Assembly: GCF_029360805.1 (NCBI RefSeq)
Contig: NZ_JARKNC010000001.1
Coordinates: 124,001 to 188,000, forward strand
Direction of reading: 5' to 3'
Length of the DNA: 64,000 bases
From: Daejeonella sp. JGW-45
GTDB lineage: Bacteria > Bacteroidota > Bacteroidia > Sphingobacteriales > Sphingobacteriaceae
Part shown: one piece after another, positions 45,155 through 52,336 of the stretch
Layout of the letters: every line of letters starts with the position of its first letter
Position numbering within the stretch: the stretch's first letter is position 1
Notes under the pieces: generated by a model
The model's input: the letters and a program-made list of their open reading frames with translations, nothing else
The model's database searches: none
What the model was told of the DNA's origin: nothing
Program-made: the position numbers and the translations under genes

Positions 45155-45726
45155 TGGAACTGGTCTTTGCAAGCAATAACAGGCATAAAGTGGATGAGGT
45201 ACAGTCCATAGCCGGTGATAAATTCCTTATCCGGAGCCTTGATGAGATCGGCTGTTATGATGAAATACCGGAAACAGGCAATACGTTCGAAGCCAACGCC
45301 GGGCAGAAGAGCCGGTTTATTTACGAACGGTACAACCTGGCCTGTTTTGCCGATGACTCCGGATTGGAAATAGATGCGCTCAACGGTGAACCCGGAGTTG
45401 ACTCTGCCCACTATTCCGGAAGCAGGGATTTCGGGAACAACATCGCGCTCGTCCTTGAAAAGCTCGGAAATAATAGCGAACGCAGAGCGAGGTTCCGGAC
45501 AGTGATCTCGCTAATAATAGACGGCACCGAGCATCTTTTTGAAGGTTCAATAGAAGGAAGGATAACGGAAACTATCTCTGGTACCAGGGGCTTTGGATAT
45601 GATCCGATTTTTATTCCATCCGGGTATGATATTACTTTCGCTGAGATGGATGCCGCCGAGAAAAACCGGATCAGCCACCGGGCAATCGCAGTTCACAAAA
45701 TGATCGGCTTTCTCAGAACCTTATAA
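45154..45726 (+). CDS. rdgB: Non-canonical purine NTP pyrophosphatase (RdgB/HAM1)
   Basis: The enzyme removes ITP and XTP from the nucleotide pool. The 190-residue protein starts MELVFASNNRHKVDEVQ, with the substrate-binding block FADDSGLEIDALNGEPGVDS and FEGSIEGRI, GFGYDPIFIP, and the conserved SHRAIA. Length is normal. The ATG at 45154 overlaps the upstream stop; an in-frame TTG immediately before it is less likely. It converges on the OstA-like gene after 11 bp. Confidence 0.96.
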   Translation: MELVFASNNRHKVDEVQSIAGDKFLIRSLDEIGCYDEIPETGNTFEANAGQKSRFIYERYNLACFADDSGLEIDALNGEPGVDSAHYSGSRDFGNNIALVLEKLGNNSERRARFRTVISLIIDGTEHLFEGSIEGRITETISGTRGFGYDPIFIPSGYDITFAEMDAAEKNRISHRAIAVHKMIGFLRTL

Positions 45727-45737
45727 TACGGCTCTGC

Positions 45738-47663
45738 TTAAGGAGCTGCTACCTGGGCCTTCGTGATTATCTTTTCTTCCTTTTTGCCTGGAATCACCTT
45801 TTTAGCCGGTGCTTTCTCGGGGGCGCCTTTAGCAGGTGCTTTCACCGGTGCCTTAGGCACAGCCCCTTTTTTTGCCAGCTGGGGTATGATCTCCTCCTTT
45901 GATTTTGGCCGGTCTTTGGGTTTCCAGATAAAGCCCTTTAATATCTTATCTTCCTCCCCCAGCTTGTCCATCGGCTTGGTTGACGCCTGGACCGCACGAA
46001 TGAAATTAATCCCCGTCAGCTTACCATCGGCAAAATTCATTTTTATCCGGCTGCTCACCTGATGGTTCAAACCCACGTAAGCTGTATCGTCTTTAACATA
46101 GTAAACGCTTTCAGCATTTCCATCCACAAACATTTGACTCAGCTTGTTATCCTTGAAATACCCCGTAATTACCTTGCCCTTTATCTGGTTGAACCTGGTC
46201 GAATCTGTATCTTCCGAATTAACAATAAAGCTATTATGCTGCAAAAGCATGTTATTAAGCTTCTTATTTTTCATTTGAAGATAGATCGTATCCCCCGAAA
46301 GCTGGGATCCCTGCGCCCATAGCATGGGATTGAAATAGCATCTTACTGTAGAGTCCGAATAACTGAAAAACATGGAGTCGGCCCTTGCCTGTAAATCTGA
46401 CTTAAATATTTTAGCATTATGATAAGCGATAACGATCCGGTTTTTTGCCGTATCCAATGACGCGGAGTCGGCCTTTGGGCTCTTTACCGTTTTGAGCGTA
46501 TCCTTCAGCCCCGGCTTCCCGGGCTGCAGTATGGGTTTCGACCCCTTTCGGGCAGCAACCGGCGGCTTGCCTTTTAACGAATCTTGTACAGAGGGAGCTT
46601 TCCTTACCACACTATCAGCCGCCGAAAGCGGAAGGACAGCGCCAGGCGGGCTAACAGCTGCGGCAGGTTCAGGCGCCGATAGCTCTGTGTCAGACTTAAG
46701 CTCATCTTTTTTATACGGCAATATATCTCTTGTATAAACTACCTTGCTGAACAACGTATCTGCTGTAAACCAGATCGAATCCACTTTCGCAGAATCAGAT
46801 TCGGAGATAATGACGATATAGGGGTTCTGAGTTACCAATATACTTTCGTCAGATTTTTTGTAAAGGCCGATCCCGCCTCTCAATTCAGCTTTCTCCGCAG
46901 TATCTATAAAGGTAATATTTCCTATAGCCCTGCCAAAACCAGCCTTACGGTCATAGAATAAACTATCACCTTTCATTGACTTGCTTCCCTGGGTATAGAG
47001 GTTATTCTTGCCAAACCTGGCCTGGTCGCTCTCGTTATTGTACGTTCCATTCTCGGTATACAGCGTATCATCTTTCCCGTAAATGTTCGTCGGGCCGTAG
47101 AAGTATGCAATCTTTGTATTGGCATTGTACCTCAGCGTATCGGTTTTGATGAGCGCATCCGGAGAAGTGAGAACCACATTATATCTGAAATAAGCATCCC
47201 TCGTTGACCCAAAATAATATCCATTCTTACTTGTAAGGACGTTCTCCCCATCCACGATCTTTCCTCCCCCCGTATAGGTACCCATACGCGTTCCCATATT
47301 GTAAGTTAAAAGAGGCGTAGTCAGCGTAGCCTCCTTGTCTATCATTCTTACATTATTGGTCAGGATAGCAATCTTGGTATTACCGTTATAATTAAGCAGG
47401 TCTGAATAGATCACAGTTCCGGAAGGCTGTGTAATAACGACATGTCCAAACGCGTCGAACGTATTAGCGGCGTGGTTATAATCCGCGCTGTCTGCTGCCA
47501 GCGTAGAACCTTCGTGAGCAAATATCGGCTTAATCAAGCGGGTGAATCCTGACGACTGGAAGCCTTTGATCAGTTGGGAAGACCTGATCTCGATCTGGGT
47601 TCCCTGTGCACAAACTGCCAGAGCGCTTATCGAAAGCAGTACCGAAAAAATGATTTTCCTCAC
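45738..47663 (-). CDS. OstA-like protein (LptA/LptD-like repeat protein)
   Basis: The 641-residue exported protein starts with a signal peptide (MRKIIFSVLLSISALAVCAQ). Residues about 35-300 have the OstA N-terminal beta-jellyroll repeats (VVITQPSGTVIYSDLLNYNG, NNVRMIDKEATL, NVVLTSPDALIKTDTLRYN) seen in lipopolysaccharide transport proteins. A Pro/Ser-rich linker and an Ala/Lys/Pro-rich C-terminal tail follow. It may take part in lipopolysaccharide export. The start codon is GTG, four bases behind a perfect TATTTTTG box. Confidence 0.88.
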   Translation of the reverse strand: MRKIIFSVLLSISALAVCAQGTQIEIRSSQLIKGFQSSGFTRLIKPIFAHEGSTLAADSADYNHAANTFDAFGHVVITQPSGTVIYSDLLNYNGNTKIAILTNNVRMIDKEATLTTPLLTYNMGTRMGTYTGGGKIVDGENVLTSKNGYYFGSTRDAYFRYNVVLTSPDALIKTDTLRYNANTKIAYFYGPTNIYGKDDTLYTENGTYNNESDQARFGKNNLYTQGSKSMKGDSLFYDRKAGFGRAIGNITFIDTAEKAELRGGIGLYKKSDESILVTQNPYIVIISESDSAKVDSIWFTADTLFSKVVYTRDILPYKKDELKSDTELSAPEPAAAVSPPGAVLPLSAADSVVRKAPSVQDSLKGKPPVAARKGSKPILQPGKPGLKDTLKTVKSPKADSASLDTAKNRIVIAYHNAKIFKSDLQARADSMFFSYSDSTVRCYFNPMLWAQGSQLSGDTIYLQMKNKKLNNMLLQHNSFIVNSEDTDSTRFNQIKGKVITGYFKDNKLSQMFVDGNAESVYYVKDDTAYVGLNHQVSSRIKMNFADGKLTGINFIRAVQASTKPMDKLGEEDKILKGFIWKPKDRPKSKEEIIPQLAKKGAVPKAPVKAPAKGAPEKAPAKKVIPGKKEEKIITKAQVAAP

Positions 47664-47667
47664 CTTA

Positions 47668-47675
47668 CAAAAATA
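47668..47675 (-). promoter_or_regulatory. -7 box abutting OstA-like GTG start
   Basis: The reverse strand reads TATTTTTG-TAAG-GTG: an exact -7 box, four bases, then the start codon. It lies back-to-back with the tilS promoter. Confidence 0.55.
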
Positions 47676-47679
47676 GTTT

Positions 47680-47710
47680 TTTGGCTAAGGATTTTAATTA
47701 AATAATTTTG
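47680..47710 (+). promoter_or_regulatory. Complete promoter abutting tilS start
   Basis: A TTTG (47680-47683), 19 bp of spacer and TAATTTTG (47703-47710) form a textbook Bacteroidota promoter. Five bases separate it from the tilS ATG, so the message should be leaderless. Confidence 0.7.
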
Positions 47711-47715
47711 AGCTG

Positions 47716-49053
47716 ATGATCATCCTGAACCGCTTCATTTCCTTTATCAAACAACATGCCCTTTTCGCCCCGCAGGACCGGGTGCTGCTGGCCGTAAGCG
47801 GCGGCCGCGACTCGGTGCTCATGGCACATTTGTTCAACGAAGCAGGGTTTAACTTTGGTATCGCACATTGCAATTTCAACCTTCGTGGAGAAGACTCACA
47901 AAAGGACGAAGAGTTTACATCTGAACTGGCCGGCAGCTTCGAAGCACCCTTTTTTGCCGCAAGCTTCGACGTAACCGGGCACTCCTCCCAGCATCATATC
48001 TCCATTCAGATGGCCGCCCGGGATCTCCGTTATCAATGGCTTGAAGAGATCCGTTCAGACTTTGATTACCAATATATTGCTATGGCCCACCATCAGAATG
48101 ATGTCATAGAAACCATGCTGCTCAACCTTACCCGGGGTACAGGAATAGCAGGCTTGCATGGGATCCTTCCTAAAAAGAATAAGATAATCAGGCCGCTCCT
48201 TTCCTTCAGCCGCGACGAAATCAACCGGGCCGTTGACCGGGAACGTCTTTCCTATCGTGAAGACAGTTCCAATAAATCGACAAAATACGCGCGAAATAAG
48301 ATTCGCCTGGAAGTCATTCCGCTTCTTAAAGAATTAAACCCTTCCCTGGAAGAGACATTCGAAGCTAACCGGAAGCGATTTGCCGAATTAGAAGTATTAC
48401 TTAATAAAAAGGTCAGCGAATTGCGGAAAAAGCTTTTCAGAATCTTGGATAATAACGAATATGAAATCGACCTGACAGCCTTGAAGGCGCTTGAACCACT
48501 TGATACGCTCCTGTACGAATTGCTTCATCCATATGGCTTCACTGAACCTGTTCTGACCGATCTTAAGAACTCATGGGATGGTATGCCAGGCAAAGTATTC
48601 AGCTCAGGTTCGCATACCCTTAACCTCGACAGGGGGAAATTGCTCCTGATACCGAAGAGAAAAAGTCTGCCGGAAGACACCAGAATCAATCCGGGCGATA
48701 CATTAATTAGCTGGGACAATAAGAAATACCGCCTTGCCAGCGTTTTAATAGACGAATTTAAACTGCGTGCCCAACCCGGAATAGCCCAGGTGGATCAGGG
48801 TCTTTTAAAATTTCCCTTAACTATGCGGACCTGGAATATGGGAGACCGCTTTCAGCCACTGGGTGCAAAGGGAAAGAAAAAGATCAGTGATTTCTTTATT
48901 GAACAAAAGATCCCGCTTAGCCGTAAAAGGAATATTGGCATTCTCGAAAATGGCAATGGCGACGTGATCTGGATTGCGGGTTTGCGTATAGACGACCGTT
49001 ATAAAATAACAGCTAACACCAAAAAAGTTTTTATCTTCGAACAATTCACCTGA
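47716..49053 (+). CDS. tilS: tRNA(Ile)-lysidine synthase
   Basis: TilS modifies cytidine 34 of tRNA-Ile2 to lysidine. The 445-residue protein has the PP-loop LLAVSGGRDSVLMAHL near residue 25, the AHHQNDVIETMLLNLTRGTG block, and REDSSNKSTKYARNKIR, plus a C-terminal TilS domain. The start is fixed by a complete promoter only five bases upstream. It divergently faces the OstA-like gene and is followed after two bases by a small membrane protein gene. Confidence 0.95.
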   Translation: MIILNRFISFIKQHALFAPQDRVLLAVSGGRDSVLMAHLFNEAGFNFGIAHCNFNLRGEDSQKDEEFTSELAGSFEAPFFAASFDVTGHSSQHHISIQMAARDLRYQWLEEIRSDFDYQYIAMAHHQNDVIETMLLNLTRGTGIAGLHGILPKKNKIIRPLLSFSRDEINRAVDRERLSYREDSSNKSTKYARNKIRLEVIPLLKELNPSLEETFEANRKRFAELEVLLNKKVSELRKKLFRILDNNEYEIDLTALKALEPLDTLLYELLHPYGFTEPVLTDLKNSWDGMPGKVFSSGSHTLNLDRGKLLLIPKRKSLPEDTRINPGDTLISWDNKKYRLASVLIDEFKLRAQPGIAQVDQGLLKFPLTMRTWNMGDRFQPLGAKGKKKISDFFIEQKIPLSRKRNIGILENGNGDVIWIAGLRIDDRYKITANTKKVFIFEQFT

Positions 49054-49055
49054 TA

Positions 49056-49538
49056 ATGCAGAATACTCCCGCCTTCATTGAGAAACAATACCTTGGCCGC
49101 GATTACAGCCGTATAAGTGTAAGGCTGGTACTGGCTCTCTTTTGTTTTGCGGCGTACTTTATCACTGAGCGGAGGGAACAAAATGCAGCACTTTTCCTGG
49201 TAGTGGGCTGTGGGATCCTTGTGGTGTCAGTGATTATGATGTTCCTGCTTCACTTTAAAACAACGGTTCAAAATCAAAGCATTGTACTGGATGGTTTGTG
49301 GACTACGAAAATGGTCAAGATAGATCTCAACAGCATCGTGAACGTGGAACGTACATCTTACAGCTCCTACATCATCAATAACCCTGTTTACAACCTGCAC
49401 CAGAAGGGAACAGTGCGCTTCTACGCCGGTGGCAAAGACGCAGTTAAACTAACCGACCGCGACGGGCTGATATACGTGATAGGTACGCAATGCCCCACGG
49501 AATTGGAACAGAGCATCAAAGCAGAGATAAAAAAGTAA
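49056..49538 (+). CDS. Small membrane protein with PH-like C-terminal domain
   Basis: The 160-residue protein has two adjacent hydrophobic segments (residues about 25-65: LVLALFCFAAYFI and ALFLVVGCGILVVSVIMMF) followed by a beta-rich soluble part (SIVLDGLWTTKMVKIDLNSI, GTVRFYAGGKDAVKLTDRDG). The pattern resembles bacterial PH-domain membrane proteins, but the identification is tentative. It begins two bases after tilS and is probably in its operon. Confidence 0.7.
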   Translation: MQNTPAFIEKQYLGRDYSRISVRLVLALFCFAAYFITERREQNAALFLVVGCGILVVSVIMMFLLHFKTTVQNQSIVLDGLWTTKMVKIDLNSIVNVERTSYSSYIINNPVYNLHQKGTVRFYAGGKDAVKLTDRDGLIYVIGTQCPTELEQSIKAEIKK

Positions 49539-49587
49539 TCATCCTACGCTTATCCCACGCTGAAGGTATAGCTATCGTTAAGATGGC

Positions 49588-50553
49588 TTATTTCTTCAGC
49601 CCGATCTCCCTAAGTCTTTCGTCAAGATACTCCCCTGCAGTTATATCTTCATAAGCTTTAGGATGCGCCTCATCGATACATGATTCCAGGGCAGTAAGAT
49701 CCATGTCTGCCTTCGGATGAAGGAAGAACGGCACGGAGAACCTGGATGTTTTCATCAGCTCACGAGGTGGGTTTACCACCCGGTGAGTGGTCGATTTTAA
49801 TTTATTGTTCGTTAAACGCTGCAACATATCACCCACATTCACAACGATATCTTCCACGTTTGCCTTAACCGGGTACCAGGTACCGTCGCGGGTTAATACT
49901 TCCAGTCCGTCAGCACTGGCGCCGATAAGAAGGGTGATAAGATTGATATCCTCGTGTGCACCGGCACGTACCGCATCTTCGGGCAAACTATCCGGATCCT
50001 CTATCGGAAAATAATGGATACCTCTTAATATAGAATTACCGTTATGAACTTTATCATCGAAATAGTTTTCAGGCAGATTCAGATAAACAGCTATGGCGTG
50101 AAGCAGGTGCTTGCCTGCACTTTCAAGACGCTGATACACCTCGCGGGTGATCTCGTTAAACCTCGGTAATTCTGCTACCTCCACGTTATCCGGGTATTCA
50201 TCTTTGACCGGGTCGCCATCGGTAACTACCTGCCCGCTTTGCCAGAATTCCTTAAGATCGGGTGTTTTAGAGTCTTTAGCCTTTTCCCGGCCTTTACTGG
50301 TATATCCCCGTTGGCCGGCGAGCTCTGCCTTTTCATACTTTAGCTTTTGTTCATCGGGCATACTGAAGAACTTCTTAACCTCCGCATAAAGCTCGTCCAT
50401 AAGCTCCTTCGTCATACCATGATTGGCGATCGTTACAAAGCCCGTCTCATTAAATGCTTTGCCGATATTATCAGAAAATTTCTTTTTCTGTTCCGGCGTG
50501 CCCTTAACATAATCGTCAAGATCCAGCCGCGGGATATTTACTTCTGCTGACAT
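49588..50553 (-). CDS. 2-oxoglutarate/Fe(II) oxygenase of the isopenicillin N synthase-like family
   Basis: The 321-residue protein has the plant/fungal-type IPNS fold, with an N-terminal DIOX_N region (IPRLDLDDYVKG, FNETGFVTIANHG) and the iron-binding HEDINLITLLIGAS (HxD) and distal THRVVNPP histidine. The 2-oxoglutarate-binding arginine is in SRFSVPFF. It is a small-molecule hydroxylase or oxidase of unknown substrate. The heptamer-rich region lies before its start. Confidence 0.9.
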   Translation of the reverse strand: MSAEVNIPRLDLDDYVKGTPEQKKKFSDNIGKAFNETGFVTIANHGMTKELMDELYAEVKKFFSMPDEQKLKYEKAELAGQRGYTSKGREKAKDSKTPDLKEFWQSGQVVTDGDPVKDEYPDNVEVAELPRFNEITREVYQRLESAGKHLLHAIAVYLNLPENYFDDKVHNGNSILRGIHYFPIEDPDSLPEDAVRAGAHEDINLITLLIGASADGLEVLTRDGTWYPVKANVEDIVVNVGDMLQRLTNNKLKSTTHRVVNPPRELMKTSRFSVPFFLHPKADMDLTALESCIDEAHPKAYEDITAGEYLDERLREIGLKK

Positions 50554-50557
50554 ATTT

Positions 50558-50677
50558 TTTGAGTTTTACGTTGTAAGTCATACGTTGTACGTGCAAAACG
50601 CACAACCCTGCGTACAATTTGAGTTGTACGTTATACGTCATACGTTGTACGTACAAAACGGACAACCCTGCGTACAA
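50558..50677. repeat. 60-bp tandem duplication containing heptamers
   Basis: Positions 50558-50617 and 50618-50677 are direct copies with five mismatches. Each contains GTTTTAC/GTTGTAA/GTCATAC/GTTGTAC-type heptamers followed by a CAAAACG and ACAACCCTGCGTACAA segment. It lies directly upstream of the 2OG oxygenase start. Confidence 0.85.
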
Positions 50678-50695
50678 GTCTTACAATACTTAAAT

Positions 50696-50770
50696 TTACA
50701 ACTTATAACTAATAACTTACAACTTATCGACCCAGACGTAAAACGTATAACGTAAAACGTACTACTTATT
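50696..50770. repeat. Heptamer arrays upstream of response regulator stop
   Basis: Units TTACAAC, TTATAAC, TAATAAC, TTACAAC (50696-50723) precede a second run ACGTAAA, ACGTATA, ACGTAAA, ACGTACT, ACTTATT (50736-50770), which overlaps the TAG stop (50762-50764) of the response regulator. The second run is inverted relative to the units in the 60-bp duplication. Confidence 0.82.
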
Positions 50771-51124
50771 AAAAACGCCGGCAACAATCTTCTCCAGCTC
50801 TTCTATATCAAAAGGCTTCGCCAGGAAATCATCTGCACCGGCCACCCGGGCGAGCGCCTTTACATCGTTATTTGCCGAAAAGTATATAATAGGAATATGT
50901 TTTAAAGCCGGCGCTGCTTTTATTGCCTGAGTTGCCTTAATTCCACCCATGTCAGGTATCCAATTATCCATCAGGATGATATCCGGCATAATTTCCTCAA
51001 CTGTTTCAACGATGTTTTTACAATGATTACGTGTATGAACATTCCAGCCGCTCTCTTCCAGGATGTAGGTGCAAATGGAAAGAATATCCTCGTCGTCATC
51101 ACAAATTAAAATACGCTTATCCAT
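50762..51124 (-). CDS. Single-domain response regulator (CheY-like receiver)
   Basis: The 120-residue protein is a receiver domain without an output domain. The acidic pocket is in RILICDDDED near residue 10, the phosphorylated aspartate in ILMDNWIPDM near residue 52, and the conserved lysine in DDFLAKPFD near 103. Such proteins act in phosphorelays or on partner proteins. No kinase is adjacent. Its stop codon overlaps a heptamer array. Confidence 0.92.
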   Translation of the reverse strand: MDKRILICDDDEDILSICTYILEESGWNVHTRNHCKNIVETVEEIMPDIILMDNWIPDMGGIKATQAIKAAPALKHIPIIYFSANNDVKALARVAGADDFLAKPFDIEELEKIVAGVFNK

Positions 51125-51317
51125 ATAAATTATCCTTTTAGGTTTCCCATCTGTTAAGCTGTCTAAAATAAATAAATATCATAAAACAACAACCTGTAAT
51201 TATTCAAAACAGGGTTCAGATGATCTTTATCCTGAAATACAGTATTTACCGCAAAACTTTTCAGCAGCAATAAGGTTACAATAGAAATAATTTATCCAGA
51301 CAGTAAAAATCATTTAT

Positions 51318-51434
51318 ATGAACAATTTATTTCGTGGCTTATTAGCCGGATGGGGAGCATCCAAACTTGGCGGTGGATGCTTAGGCACAGTGGTGGTATT
51401 CGCTATTATCTGGTATGCCCTCGGTCATTGTTAA
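51318..51434 (+). CDS. Small membrane protein, 38 residues
   Basis: The frame runs from the ATG at 51318 to TAA at 51432-51434 and encodes MNNLFRGLLAGWGASKLGGG, then CLGTVVVFAIIWYALGHC. It has a short glycine-rich region and one membrane helix. The product is of the compact type recalled from Bacteroidota, possibly a conserved family, but no name or function can be given. The ATG has AT-rich sequence before it. Its last four bases overlap the convergent small frame at 51431-51523. Confidence 0.6.
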   Translation: MNNLFRGLLAGWGASKLGGGCLGTVVVFAIIWYALGHC

Positions 51435-51523
51435 TAATTCCGGATATTTCTGTAGCGCAGGATCATCAGCACCGCCACAAACACCAAAATCGCAATGGCC
51501 ATTTTCATGGAGTAAATATACAT
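51431..51523 (-). CDS. Possible small membrane peptide, 30 residues
   Basis: The reverse strand encodes MYIYSMKMAIAILVFVAVLM, then ILRYRNIRNY, a single hydrophobic helix with a basic tail. It converges with the preceding small gene and overlaps it by four bases. Inner starts at residues 6 and 8 are possible. Evidence is limited to composition and a plausible topology. Confidence 0.35.
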   Translation of the reverse strand: MYIYSMKMAIAILVFVAVLMILRYRNIRNY

Positions 51524-51551
51524 TTTAAATGCTTTTAAATTTAATATCGCA

Positions 51552-51581
51552 TTTGACATACTAAAATTTTTAGTAATTTTA
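51552..51581 (+). promoter_or_regulatory. Promoter with central operator palindrome
   Basis: A -33 TTTG (51552-51555) and a -7 box TAATTTTA (51574-51581, one mismatch) are 18 bp apart. The perfect palindrome TACTAAAATTTTTAGTA (51559-51575) fills the spacer. A repressor bound there would block RNA polymerase. The box lies four bases before the ATG of the 52-residue gene. Confidence 0.6.
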
Positions 51582-51585
51582 CTTC

Positions 51586-51744
51586 ATGGATGATAAGGAA
51601 AAAATCAAAGCAGCGATAACCATGTTAAAGCAGCTTAAAAGAATGGTTGGCTTTTTCATGAAAAAGGAAATTTCAGAGCTTATCGAAAAGCTCGAAAATT
51701 CTGATCCGGTTCAAATTAAGAAAACAGAAAGAATAAATGCCTGA
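51586..51744 (+). CDS. Small charged protein, 52 residues, behind an operator-like palindrome
   Basis: The frame from ATG 51586 to TGA 51742-51744 encodes MDDKEKIKAAITMLKQLKRM, then VGFFMKKEISELIEKLENSD and a lysine/arginine-rich tail. It is helical and amphipathic without a clear membrane segment. Family unknown. The palindromic promoter suggests tight regulation. It lies directly upstream of the HPP pseudogene, with which it may have been co-expressed. Confidence 0.6.
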   Translation: MDDKEKIKAAITMLKQLKRMVGFFMKKEISELIEKLENSDPVQIKKTERINA

Positions 51745-51857
51745 ACATAGCTGATGCAGACGGTAGCAGCAGAAAGCCGATCCGCTTCAATGAATTGGCT
51801 TTTTACTTTATAATAGAATTGCCCTTTTTCTTTGCTCCTCTTTCGTATTTTCGCGCA

Positions 51858-52299
51858 GTGAAACGAAGAATTCGCAGGCATGTCCGGCGTGCCAGGTATA
51901 TTTTTTACAAAGAAACTCTTATCGATTCCAAAGAACATTTTTGGACTTTTCTCGGTTCTTTCTTTGGGATAGGAATAATTGGATTTACAAACAATATTTT
52001 CCCAAGACGCTTCACCCTCCCGGCGGAGCAACTGCGCTGATAGCTAATATCGGGTCTGAGCAAATCAAAGCCCTGGGTTATTTATTCGTACTCAGCCCCG
52101 TGTTAACCGGGGTACGATCCTGTTTGTGGTAGCCATTTTTTTTAATAACCGGACTCAAAACGAAGTTATCCTTCGAATAAAAAGTGGTATCAGATCTGGA
52201 AAAGATATAAGAAACGGATACCGGCTACGCTCTCCGATTTTCGATCTTGATTCCTGGTGCTTACTTTGGTTCTTTATAATGACATTTTACAAACTATAA
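51858..52299 (+). pseudogene. HPP family membrane protein, broken by deletion and frameshifts
   Basis: From GTG 51858 the frame encodes a basic start (KRRIRRHVRRARYIFYKET) then SKEHFWTFLGSFFGIGIIGF, as in the N-terminus of HPP proteins. At about 52009 the frame changes and the text jumps to TLHPPGGATALIANIGS, LGYLFVLSPVLTG, which is the HPP signature and C-terminal helix. At about 52114 a second shift leads to TILFVVAIFFNNRTQNE, the normal continuation. About 65-70 middle residues are missing. The intact family is a four-helix membrane protein. No ORF covers the whole. Confidence 0.72.
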
Positions 52300-52336
52300 G
52301 CAGATATTAATTCAGTAATATTGCGCCCTTAATAGT

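Noticed and set aside
51711-52031. Reverse-strand frame over the HPP remnant
   Set aside because: It has no recognisable domain and is antisense to a three-frame match to HPP proteins on the plus strand.
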